22,718 bases of DNA from Halobacteriales archaeon SW_9_67_25. Its GTDB lineage: Archaea; Halobacteriota; Halobacteria; Halobacteriales; Haloarculaceae. Position numbers and translations under genes: made by a program. The notes under the pieces are model-generated. The model saw nothing but the letters and a program-made list of their open reading frames with translations. It was not told where the DNA came from and searched no databases. Each line of letters begins with the position of its first letter. Within the stretch, counting starts at the first letter, position 1. The stretch is from NCBI GenBank assembly GCA_003022745.1, contig PXSU01000089.1:1549-24266 (forward strand), read 5' to 3'. Shown here one piece after another: positions 16,679 to 22,718 of the stretch.

Positions 16679-16693
16679 ATACGGGTCCCGTAT
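16679..16693. promoter_or_regulatory. Perfect palindrome in the nickel transporter-urease intergenic region
   Basis: ATACGGG-T-CCCGTAT is a perfect 7-1-7 palindrome about 80 bases before ureB and about 120 bases before the divergent transporter start. It is well placed to be an operator controlling one or both units. The regulator is unknown; it does not match the long-spaced NikR half-site arrangement (GTATGA-N16-TCATAC). Confidence 0.5.
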
Positions 16694-16774
16694 GACGTAC
16701 GGCATCGGTAACAAATGGACGAACGATCACGCATATCGGCTGGTATCGACACGGTCTGTTAGTGGGTGGCCGTC

Positions 16775-17206
16775 GTGACCGACGAGGTCGTCCCCGGCGA
16801 GGTGCGGACCGGCGAGGGCGCGATCACAATAAACGAGGGCCGTGAAACAGCGGAAATCGCGGTCGCGAACACCGGCGACAGGCCCGTGCAGGTGGGATCG
16901 CACTTCCACTTCTTTGAGGCCAACGCCGCACTGGAGTTCGACCGCGAGAAGGCGTTCGGAATGCGCCTCAACATCCCCGCGGGTACGGCCGTGCGCTTCG
17001 AACCCGGCGACGAAACCACCGTGGATCTCGTGGCGATCGGCGGCAAGCGCGTCGCTCACGGAATGAACGGTTTAGTGAACGGCAGCGTCGACGGCGACCC
17101 CGCCGCGGCCGTTGAGCGCGCCCACCGGCAGGGCTTCGGCGGTATCCCCGACCAAGCGGGCACGCTCGCAAGTGACGAGGAGACCGGCGGAGATGACGAG
17201 TCGTGA
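16775..17206 (+). CDS. ureB: Urease beta subunit
   Basis: One of three structural subunits of nickel urease, which hydrolyses urea to ammonia and carbamate. The protein begins [10 protein letters not shown] and shows the family hallmarks [38 protein letters not shown] and [20 protein letters not shown]. The start at GTG 16775 matches the usual short lead before PGE and has GGTGG six bases upstream; an in-frame GTG at 16766 is the alternative. The C-terminus extends past the core with a Glu/Asp-rich tail. A TATA-like CATATC at about 16732-16737 would place transcription start near 16760. The stop overlaps the ureC start by 3 bases. Confidence 0.95.
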   Translation: MTDEVVPGEVRTGEGAITINEGRETAEIAVANTGDRPVQVGSHFHFFEANAALEFDREKAFGMRLNIPAGTAVRFEPGDETTVDLVAIGGKRVAHGMNGLVNGSVDGDPAAAVERAHRQGFGGIPDQAGTLASDEETGGDDES

Positions 17207-18921
17207 CCCGTGAGGTCGACCGCGAGACCTACGCCGAGTTGTACGGGCCGACAACCGGTGACCGCGTCCGCCTGGGCGACACCGAGCTGTTCGTCGAGGT
17301 TGAGGCCGACCTGCGGACGCCCGGCGACGAAGCGGTCTTCGGCGGCGGGAAGACGCTCCGGGACGGCCTCGGGATGTCCCCCGGTACTACACAGGAAGAG
17401 GGCGCCCTCGACTGGGTGCTGACGAACGGCCTCGTCATCGACCCAGTCCTCGGGATCGTCGCCGCGGACGTCGGCATCCGCGACGGCGATATCGCCGGAG
17501 TCGGCAAGGCAGGCAACCCCGACACGATGGACGGGGTCGACATGGTGGTCGGCCCCTCGACTGACGTCTACCCCGCCGAAGGGAAAATAATCACGCCCGG
17601 CGGGATGGACATCCACATTCATTTTAATTCCGCGCAACTGCACGAACACGCGCTGGCCTCGGGCATCACGACGATGCTTGGCGGGGGCTACGGCGGCGGC
17701 GCGACCACCACGACCACCGGCCCGGAGAACATCAAGCGGTTCCTCCAGGCGGCCGAAGCGTGGCCAGTCAACGTCGGCTTCTACGCGAAGGGTAACGCCT
17801 CGAAACCGCAACCGCTCTACGAGCAGGTCGAGGCCGGCGCCTGCGGGCTGAAACTCCACGAGGACTGGGGGTCGATGCCGGCCGCCATCGACAACTGCCT
17901 CGAAGTCGCTGAGGAGGAGGGCGTCCAGGTGTGTATGCACACCGACACCCTCAACGAGGCGGGGTTTGTCGAGAACACGTTCGCCGCCGTCGACGGGCGG
18001 ACGATGCACCTGTTCCACATCGAGGGCGCTGGTGGCGGGCACGCGCCGGACATCATGGAGATGGTCGGCCAGCCCAACATGCTCCCCTCCTCGACGAACC
18101 CGTCGATGCCGTACACGGTCAACACCTTCGACGAGCACCTCGACATGGTGATGGTCTGTCACCACCTCAACCCGGACGTCCCCGAGGATGTCGCCTTCGC
18201 CGAGTCGCGCGTCCGTGCCGAGACCATCGGCGCCGAAGACGTCCTGCACGACATGGGCGCCATCTCGATGATGACCTCCGACTCCCAGGCGATGGGACGG
18301 ATGGCCGAGGTGGTTTGCCGGACATGGCAGACGGCCTCGAAAATGAAAGCCCAGCGGGGGACCCTGCCCGAGGACGAGGCTGCGGGCACCCACCCAGAGG
18401 CCGACAACTTCCGCGTGAAGCGGTACCTCGCGAAGTACACCATCAACCAGGCCATCTCGGCGGGCATCGACGAGTACGTCGGCACGCTCGAACCCGGAAA
18501 ACTGGCCGACGTGGTGCTGTGGGACCCCGACTTTTTTGGGATCAAGCCCGCGATGACATTCAAGGGTGGGTTCCCGGTCCACTCGGAGATGGGCGAGGCC
18601 AACGGCTCGCTGATGACCTGCGAACCCATCGTGCAACGCCCGCGGGCCGGCGCCGCCGGAAAGGCCACACACGGCCTCTCGCTGACGTTCGTCAGCCCCG
18701 CTGCCGCCGAGGCGGGTGTCGGCGAGGAGTACGGTCTCGAAACCCCCGTCGTGCCCGTCTCGGGCACGCGAACGCCCGGGAAAGGCGACATGCACTACAA
18801 CGACTACTGCCCGGACGACATCGAGGTCGACCCCGAGACTTTCGAGGTGCGGGTCGACGGCGAACCGATCGCGTGCGAACCCAGCGAGGAAATCCCGCTC
18901 GCACAGCGGTACATGCTCTAA
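17203..18921 (+). CDS. ureC: Urease alpha (catalytic) subunit
   Basis: The catalytic subunit binds the two Ni2+ ions. All expected residues are visible in the 572-residue protein: His138 and His140 (GGMDIHIHF), the Lys217 that is carbamylated and His219 ([10 protein letters not shown]), His246 ([10 protein letters not shown]), His272 ([13 protein letters not shown]), the flap Cys319-His320 ([10 protein letters not shown]) and Asp360 (TSDSQAMGR). The frame is intact and full length, from GTG 17203 to TAA 18921. The start overlaps ureB by 4 bases (GTGA). The gene ends two bases before ureA, so the structural genes run beta-alpha-gamma, an order seen in haloarchaea and unlike the common bacterial gamma-beta-alpha. 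Confidence 0.97.
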   Translation: MTREVDRETYAELYGPTTGDRVRLGDTELFVEVEADLRTPGDEAVFGGGKTLRDGLGMSPGTTQEEGALDWVLTNGLVIDPVLGIVAADVGIRDGDIAGVGKAGNPDTMDGVDMVVGPSTDVYPAEGKIITPGGMDIHIHFNSAQLHEHALASGITTMLGGGYGGGATTTTTGPENIKRFLQAAEAWPVNVGFYAKGNASKPQPLYEQVEAGACGLKLHEDWGSMPAAIDNCLEVAEEEGVQVCMHTDTLNEAGFVENTFAAVDGRTMHLFHIEGAGGGHAPDIMEMVGQPNMLPSSTNPSMPYTVNTFDEHLDMVMVCHHLNPDVPEDVAFAESRVRAETIGAEDVLHDMGAISMMTSDSQAMGRMAEVVCRTWQTASKMKAQRGTLPEDEAAGTHPEADNFRVKRYLAKYTINQAISAGIDEYVGTLEPGKLADVVLWDPDFFGIKPAMTFKGGFPVHSEMGEANGSLMTCEPIVQRPRAGAAGKATHGLSLTFVSPAAAEAGVGEEYGLETPVVPVSGTRTPGKGDMHYNDYCPDDIEVDPETFEVRVDGEPIACEPSEEIPLAQRYML

Positions 18922-18923
18922 CG

Positions 18924-19331
18924 ATGAAACTTACACCCAAAGAACAGGAGCGACTGACGGTGTTTATGGCCGCAGAGCTCGCCCGGCGCCGCAGGGAGCG
19001 TGACGTCAGGTTGAACCATCCCGAGGCCGTCGCGTACATCTCCGACTGGTGTATTGAGCGCGCCCGGGACGGCTGGTCGGTCGCCAAGATCCGCGCCGAA
19101 GCCTCGCAACTGCTGGGCCGCGAGGACGTCATGCCGGGCGTCCCCGAGATGGTCGAGATGATCCAGGTTGAACCGGTCTTCCCCGACGGGACGAAACTCG
19201 TCACCGTCCACGACCCGATCCGCTCGGTGTCGGCCATGGACCCCACGGGCGACGACGGGGACGAGACTGCGACCGACGGCGGTCGGGAGCGGCGGACGGG
19301 CGACACCGCCCGCGACCCGGAGGCCGACTGA
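18924..19331 (+). CDS. ureA: Urease gamma subunit
   Basis: The gamma subunit starts [20 protein letters not shown] and has [39 protein letters not shown] and [19 protein letters not shown], all family hallmarks. ATG 18924 is two bases after the ureC stop. At 135 residues it is longer than the typical gamma subunit of about 100 because of an acidic and Arg-containing C-terminal tail (about residues 107-135) with no obvious function. The stop TGA overlaps the ureG ATG by one base. Confidence 0.95.
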   Translation: MKLTPKEQERLTVFMAAELARRRRERDVRLNHPEAVAYISDWCIERARDGWSVAKIRAEASQLLGREDVMPGVPEMVEMIQVEPVFPDGTKLVTVHDPIRSVSAMDPTGDDGDETATDGGRERRTGDTARDPEAD

Positions 19332-19954
19332 TGAGTCTCACGCATCGCGACGTCGCCACCGTCGGCATCGGCGGCCCCGTCGGGTCGGGGAAGACGACGC
19401 TCGTGAGTCGGGTCGTCCCGGAGCTGCGCGACCGCGGCCTGGACGTCGGAGTGATCGCAAACGACATTCTCACCCAAGAGGACGCGGACGCGCTCCGCGA
19501 GCGCTTCGCGGACGTCGTCCCCGAGGACCTCGTCGCAGGCGTCGAGACCGGCGCTTGCCCCCACACCGGCATCCGCGAGGACCCCTCGATGAACCTCGCC
19601 CAGATCGACGACTTCCTCGCCGACCACCCCGACCTCGACCTGGTGCTCGTCGAGAGCGGCGGCGACAACCTCGCGGCGACGTTCAATCCCGAACTCGCAG
19701 ATTACTCGCTGTACGTGATCAGCGCAGCGGAAGGCGAGGACATCCCCCGCAAGCGCGGCCCCGGCGTCGTCGAGTGCGATCTGCTGGTGATCAACAAGAC
19801 CGACCTGGCTCCTCACGTCGGCGCCGATCTCGATGTGATGGAAGCTGACGCCCGCGAGGTCCGTGACGGCCCGACTGTCTTCACGAACTGCAAGGCCGGC
19901 GAGGGCGTCGGTGAGATCCTGGAGCACGTCAGCGAAGGGGTACTGTTCGCGTAG
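19331..19954 (+). CDS. ureG: Urease accessory GTPase UreG
   Basis: UreG is the SIMIBI-class GTPase that delivers nickel to apo-urease with UreD, UreE and UreF. The 207-residue protein has the P-loop GPVGSGKT (15-22), the metal-binding Cys76-Pro-His78 within [32 protein letters not shown], and the guanine-specificity motif NKTDLA. It is intact. The ATG overlaps the ureA stop and ureD begins immediately after its TAG with no gap. Confidence 0.96.
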   Translation: MSLTHRDVATVGIGGPVGSGKTTLVSRVVPELRDRGLDVGVIANDILTQEDADALRERFADVVPEDLVAGVETGACPHTGIREDPSMNLAQIDDFLADHPDLDLVLVESGGDNLAATFNPELADYSLYVISAAEGEDIPRKRGPGVVECDLLVINKTDLAPHVGADLDVMEADAREVRDGPTVFTNCKAGEGVGEILEHVSEGVLFA

Positions 19955-20992
19955 ATGGCGACTGACTCCGCCAGCGGACCTGGAGAACTCACCGCACAGA
20001 CCGAGGAGTCCACGGACCGCAGTGACTCCACCGACGACACGACCGACCTCCCAGATCCAGCCTTCGCGGCCTACGCGGAGGAATCGCTGCCGGGCGCAGG
20101 CGTCGGGGCGGCGGGCAAGGACGGCCGTCTCGAACTCGCGTTCGCCCGAGACGGAACGGAGACGCGTCTCGTCCGCGACCTCGCGCGGACCCCGTTCCAC
20201 GTCAGCGGGACGCTCGGCCACGACCCCCACCCGGCCGGCGAGACGGTGTACGTCCAGTCGCCCGCAGGCGGGGTCGCGCAGGGCGACCGCCACGACATCT
20301 CGGTCACGGTCGGACCGGACGCCGTCGCGCACGTCACGACAAGCAGCTCGACAAAGGTGCTCTCGATGGAGCGCAACTACGCGGCGTCCGATGTCGCGCT
20401 CGCAGTCGGGAGCGGCGGGCACCTTGATTACGTTCCCGCGCCGACGATCCTCCACCCCGACGCGCGGTTCGGCCAGGCGACGACTGTCGACCTCGCACCG
20501 GACGCGACAGCGGTCGTCGGCGAGGTCGTGGTCCCCGGGCGTCTCGCCCGCGGCGAGCGCTTCGACTTCGAGCGCTACGCCTCGACCTGCGAGGTGCGCT
20601 CGGAGGGCGAATTGCTCGTCGCCGATGCGACCCACCTCGCGCCCGGTGCCGACGACGGGCCGGGTCCCGCCGCGCCCGGGATGCTCGGCGAGTTCGCCGT
20701 CCTCGGGACGCTGTACCTCCTCGCGCCCGCGGCCGACGCCGCGGCGCTCGCCGACCGGTTGCACGAGGCCGTCGTCGCCGACGGCGCTACCGCGAGGGAC
20801 GCCGCGGCCGCGGACCGTGATACCGATCCGGAGGTCACAGCAGGCGCGACGCGACTCCCGAACGGCGCGGGCGTCCTCGTCCGCGCGCTGGGTCACCGCG
20901 CCGACCCCGTCACGGACCGACTACACACCGCCTGGGACAGCGCACGAGAGGACTGGTTCGGTGTCGGCGCACCCGCCGACAGGAGGCAGTGA
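19955..20992 (+). CDS. ureD: Urease accessory protein UreD
   Basis: UreD (called UreH in some species) is the scaffold that docks on apo-urease with UreF and UreG. The 345-residue protein has an acidic N-terminal extension of about 35 residues. The core follows: LAFARDGTETRLVRDLARTP, QSPAGGVAQGDRHDISVTV, TTSSSTKVLSMERNYA, YVPAPTILHPDARF and GEVVVPGRLARGERFDFERY. It starts at the ATG directly after the ureG stop. A haloarchaeal feature is the Asp/Ala-rich insertion near the C-terminus (DGATARDAAAADRDTDPEV). The stop overlaps the ureE start codon. Confidence 0.92.
   Translation: MATDSASGPGELTAQTEESTDRSDSTDDTTDLPDPAFAAYAEESLPGAGVGAAGKDGRLELAFARDGTETRLVRDLARTPFHVSGTLGHDPHPAGETVYVQSPAGGVAQGDRHDISVTVGPDAVAHVTTSSSTKVLSMERNYAASDVALAVGSGGHLDYVPAPTILHPDARFGQATTVDLAPDATAVVGEVVVPGRLARGERFDFERYASTCEVRSEGELLVADATHLAPGADDGPGPAAPGMLGEFAVLGTLYLLAPAADAAALADRLHEAVVADGATARDAAAADRDTDPEVTAGATRLPNGAGVLVRALGHRADPVTDRLHTAWDSAREDWFGVGAPADRRQ
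20981..20986 (+). promoter_or_regulatory. Strong ribosome binding site for ureE
   Basis: AGGAGG ends 5 bases before ATG 20992, a textbook spacing, and only 2 bases before the in-frame GTG 20989. It therefore favours the ATG as the ureE start. It lies inside the end of ureD, implying re-initiation rather than reliance on coupling alone. Confidence 0.7.
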
Positions 20993-21606
20993 TGCTGGTC
21001 GCGGACGAATTCCTCGGCACCCTCGACGACCCGGACGTCGCGGCCCGCGTCGACGCAGATGCCCTAACCGTCACGCTCGACGACACCGAGCGGCGCCGCT
21101 CGCGCGTTCGGACGAGCGCCGAGGACGGTACCGACGTCGGCATCGTCGTCGGTCGAGAGCTGTGCGACGGCGACGTCCTCGCGGCGGCGGACCGTCTCGT
21201 CATCGTCTCTTTGGCGCCGGTCGAGGCGATGGTCCTCAACTTCTCGGGAATCGACGACGGGACGGCCGCCGTGACGACCGCGCTCGAACTCGGACACGCT
21301 GTCGGGAATCGCCACTGGGACCTGGCGGTCGAAGGCCCGCACGCCTACCTCCCGGTCACCGAGGACCGCGAGCGAATGGAGGCCGAAGTGAGACCGCACC
21401 TCCCCGACGGCGTGACCGTCGGCACTGACTCGGTCTCGCCGGCACTGTTCGACGACGCGACGCCCGACCATGACCACTCGCACGGTGAGGATGGACACTC
21501 GCACGACCACAGCGACAGTAGCCCCGCACACGGGAGCGGCAACAGTGGCCACGACCACGAACACGCGGCCGACTCGCCCGACACCGAGGGGGGTGACCAG
21601 CCGTGA
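20992..21606 (+). CDS. ureE: Urease accessory nickel chaperone UreE
   Basis: UreE binds nickel and passes it to UreG. The 204-residue protein has an N-terminal peptide-binding-like domain and the metal-binding domain with ALELGHAVGNRHWDLAVEG; the two His there are conserved in the family. A His/Asp-rich C-terminal tail (PDHDHSHGEDGHSHDHSD and GHDHEH) is typical of nickel-storing UreE forms. The start is ATG 20992, supported by AGGAGG; GTG 20989 is the alternative. The stop overlaps the ureF GTG. Confidence 0.93.
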   Translation: MLVADEFLGTLDDPDVAARVDADALTVTLDDTERRRSRVRTSAEDGTDVGIVVGRELCDGDVLAAADRLVIVSLAPVEAMVLNFSGIDDGTAAVTTALELGHAVGNRHWDLAVEGPHAYLPVTEDRERMEAEVRPHLPDGVTVGTDSVSPALFDDATPDHDHSHGEDGHSHDHSDSSPAHGSGNSGHDHEHAADSPDTEGGDQP

Positions 21607-22352
21607 GCGACACCGCGTCCAACGGTGCGACCGACGACGCGCAGGCGGACGCGGCAGTCCTCGAATCGCTCAGGCTCGCTGACTCGTCGCTCCCAGTGGG
21701 AACCGACAGCGTCTCTTATGGGCTGGAGGCGTTCGTCGCCGCCGACCGCGTGGCGGACGCTGACGACCTCGCGGCGCTACTGGAGACGTACCTTCGGCGA
21801 CAGCTCGGTCCCGGCGACCTGGTGGCGCTCCGGGCGGCTCACGCTGCAGCCCGCGACGCGTCCGACGGCAGGGACGAGGCGGCCCTTACGAGGGTATGTC
21901 AGGCGGACCGCCGACTCAACGCCACGACGCTCCCCGCGGAGTTCCGCGAGAGCGCGACCCGCACGGGGGGCCGGCTCCTCTCGCTCCAGCGTGAGTTACG
22001 CGCGGACCCGTTTGTCGAGGCCTACGCCAGAGCGGTCGAGGACGGCGAGACGCCGGGCGCGTACCCGGTGGTGCTGGGCGTCGTCACTGCCCGTACAGGC
22101 GTCGGCGAGCGGCGAGCCTGTCTAGTGGCCTGTCAGGAGTTCGTCACCGCGCTCGCTGGCGCCGCACAACGACTCCTGCAACTGGGTCATACCGACGTCC
22201 AACGCGTCGTCACGGAGTGCCAGCCCGCGATGGCTGCGGCGGTGGCGGACAGCGCCGACCGCTCGCTCGACGAGATGACGCCGTTCGCGCCGCTGGTCGA
22301 GATGCGGTCAGCGGCTCACGAGCGGGCCGACCGGCGCCTTTTTTTGAGTTGA
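21603..22352 (+). CDS. ureF: Urease accessory protein UreF
   Basis: UreF is the all-helical partner of UreD and regulates UreG GTPase activity. The 249-residue protein has the N-terminal LRLADSSLPVGTDSVSYGLE (the family motif is LxDSxLPxGxFSxSxGLE; the usual Phe-Ser is Thr-Asp here). It also has GDLVALRAAHAAARD, DRRLNATTLPAEFRESATRTGGRLL, and the C-terminal ECQPAMAAAVADSADRSLDEMTPFAPLVEMRSAAHE. It starts at GTG 21603 and overlaps ureE by 4 bases. It is the last gene of the urease operon, ending in a T-run that is also inside its last codons. Confidence 0.93.
   Translation: MSDTASNGATDDAQADAAVLESLRLADSSLPVGTDSVSYGLEAFVAADRVADADDLAALLETYLRRQLGPGDLVALRAAHAAARDASDGRDEAALTRVCQADRRLNATTLPAEFRESATRTGGRLLSLQRELRADPFVEAYARAVEDGETPGAYPVVLGVVTARTGVGERRACLVACQEFVTALAGAAQRLLQLGHTDVQRVVTECQPAMAAAVADSADRSLDEMTPFAPLVEMRSAAHERADRRLFLS
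22339..22345 (+). terminator. T-run at the end of the urease operon
   Basis: Seven consecutive T directly after the GC-rich GACCGGCGCC, within the last codons of ureF. T-runs after GC-rich sequence commonly end archaeal transcripts. The next gene is convergent, so termination is needed here. Confidence 0.5.
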
Positions 22353-22360
22353 CCGATAAC

Positions 22361-22718
22361 TCATCGATCGGATAGCAGCGGGGAGTCGCTTCCGTAGCTC
22401 CGCTCGACGAAGAGCAGTGCGACCAACGCAAAAATGATGATGGCGTAGGAGCCGGCAGCGAACAAGGCGTCTTCAAGCGTGGCATACTCACTCGTCCGGA
22501 AGATGATGGCCTTCCTAACCATTGCTATGACTCCGGTGTAGATGACCAGCTGGACGATTCGTCGAGTGTCGTTTTCTTCCACGTACGCGAGTACCGTTTG
22601 ATACACCTCGACAATGATCAGCAGAAGGAGTCCTGTATCTATGAAGCCGATGACGACAAGCGGATCGGTGATGGAGCCTGACATCACCGACTGGAATATT
22701 TTGAGCGATAGATCGACG
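22361..22718 (-). CDS. PsiE-like (phosphate-starvation-inducible family) membrane protein, 5' end outside the window
   Basis: The frame runs from the right edge of the window to a TGA at 22361. A GTG-ATG pair sits at 22682-22687, but the frame stays open upstream to the edge (reading DLSLKIFQSV), so the true start is probably beyond the window. The visible 118 residues contain three to four hydrophobic segments: PLVVIGFIDTGLLLLIIVEV, a second around VQLVIYTGVIAMVRKAIIF and a third around AAGSYAIIIFALVALLFVER. The charged segment VRKAIIFRTSEY between segments resembles PsiE proteins. Function in archaea is not established. It is convergent with ureF, 8 bases apart, and unrelated to urease. Confidence 0.72.
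   Translation of the reverse strand, partial: VDLSLKIFQSVMSGSITDPLVVIGFIDTGLLLLIIVEVYQTVLAYVEENDTRRIVQLVIYTGVIAMVRKAIIFRTSEYATLEDALFAAGSYAIIIFALVALLFVERSYGSDSPLLSDR

Noticed and set aside
16690..16695. GTATGA as a NikR half-site
   Set aside because: The partner TCATAC at the expected 16-base spacing is absent.
17056..18795. Minus-strand open frame of 579 codons opposite ureC
   Set aside because: Mirror frame of the catalytic urease subunit, which has every active-site residue; open only because of high GC.
18692..20896. Minus-strand open frame of 734 codons opposite ureA-ureG-ureD
   Set aside because: Spans several real genes on the other strand and shows no domain; a GC-driven shadow.

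Overview
The window looks like a chromosome segment of a haloarchaeon (class Halobacteria). GC is high, most proteins are acidic (Asp/Glu-rich), many starts are GTG, several starts sit close behind TATA-like elements with little leader, and a Tat-type lipoprotein signal is present. The genus cannot be fixed from the sequence.

Layout. (1) Positions 1-3900 hold the tail of a secreted or lipoprotein-like gene, the translation factor aIF5B (infB), the remnant of a sensor histidine kinase, a tRNA-3'-end-like fragment inside an inverted repeat, and an HSL-type esterase. infB, the kinase and the esterase each lack an internal block of conserved codons. (2) Positions 3932-8160 carry an acetoin dehydrogenase-like 2-oxoacid dehydrogenase locus: an E2 gene on the plus strand faces acoA-acoB-acoX on the minus strand. 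The E2 is unusual, with a lipoyl domain that stops short and Thr where the catalytic His is expected. (3) Positions 8271-9089 hold an SDR remnant and a VOC-fold protein. (4) Positions 9090-14141 hold a minus-strand TRAP transporter set (dctP, dctQ, dctM), followed after 31 bases by a single-chain fusion of E1 alpha and E1 beta. (5) Positions 14207-15522 hold a frameshifted HEAT-repeat remnant and three overlapping small genes, the first encoding a zinc ribbon. (6) Positions 15806-22352 hold a complete urease locus: a divergent nickel transporter with a His-rich loop, then ureB-ureC-ureA-ureG-ureD-ureE-ureF packed with overlaps or very short gaps. (7) The right edge holds the 3' part of a PsiE-like membrane protein gene.

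How the genes work together. The urease block is self-contained: Ni2+ import, the three structural subunits, and the UreD/E/F/G maturation proteins. The two E1 systems are paralogous but only one E2 and no E3 are visible, so at least E3 must come from elsewhere. The TRAP set plus fused E1 suggests uptake of an organic acid coupled to its oxidative decarboxylation or cleavage; this is inference from gene order.

The most striking overall feature is repeated block loss of about 10 to 150 codons, often at GC-rich or short direct repeats, in at least four loci between 474 and 8507. The large E1, TRAP and urease genes beside them look intact. Real gene erosion and assembly error are both possible. 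The lesion in infB, normally an essential gene, makes checking reads worthwhile. No CRISPR array, insertion sequence or complete tRNA was seen.
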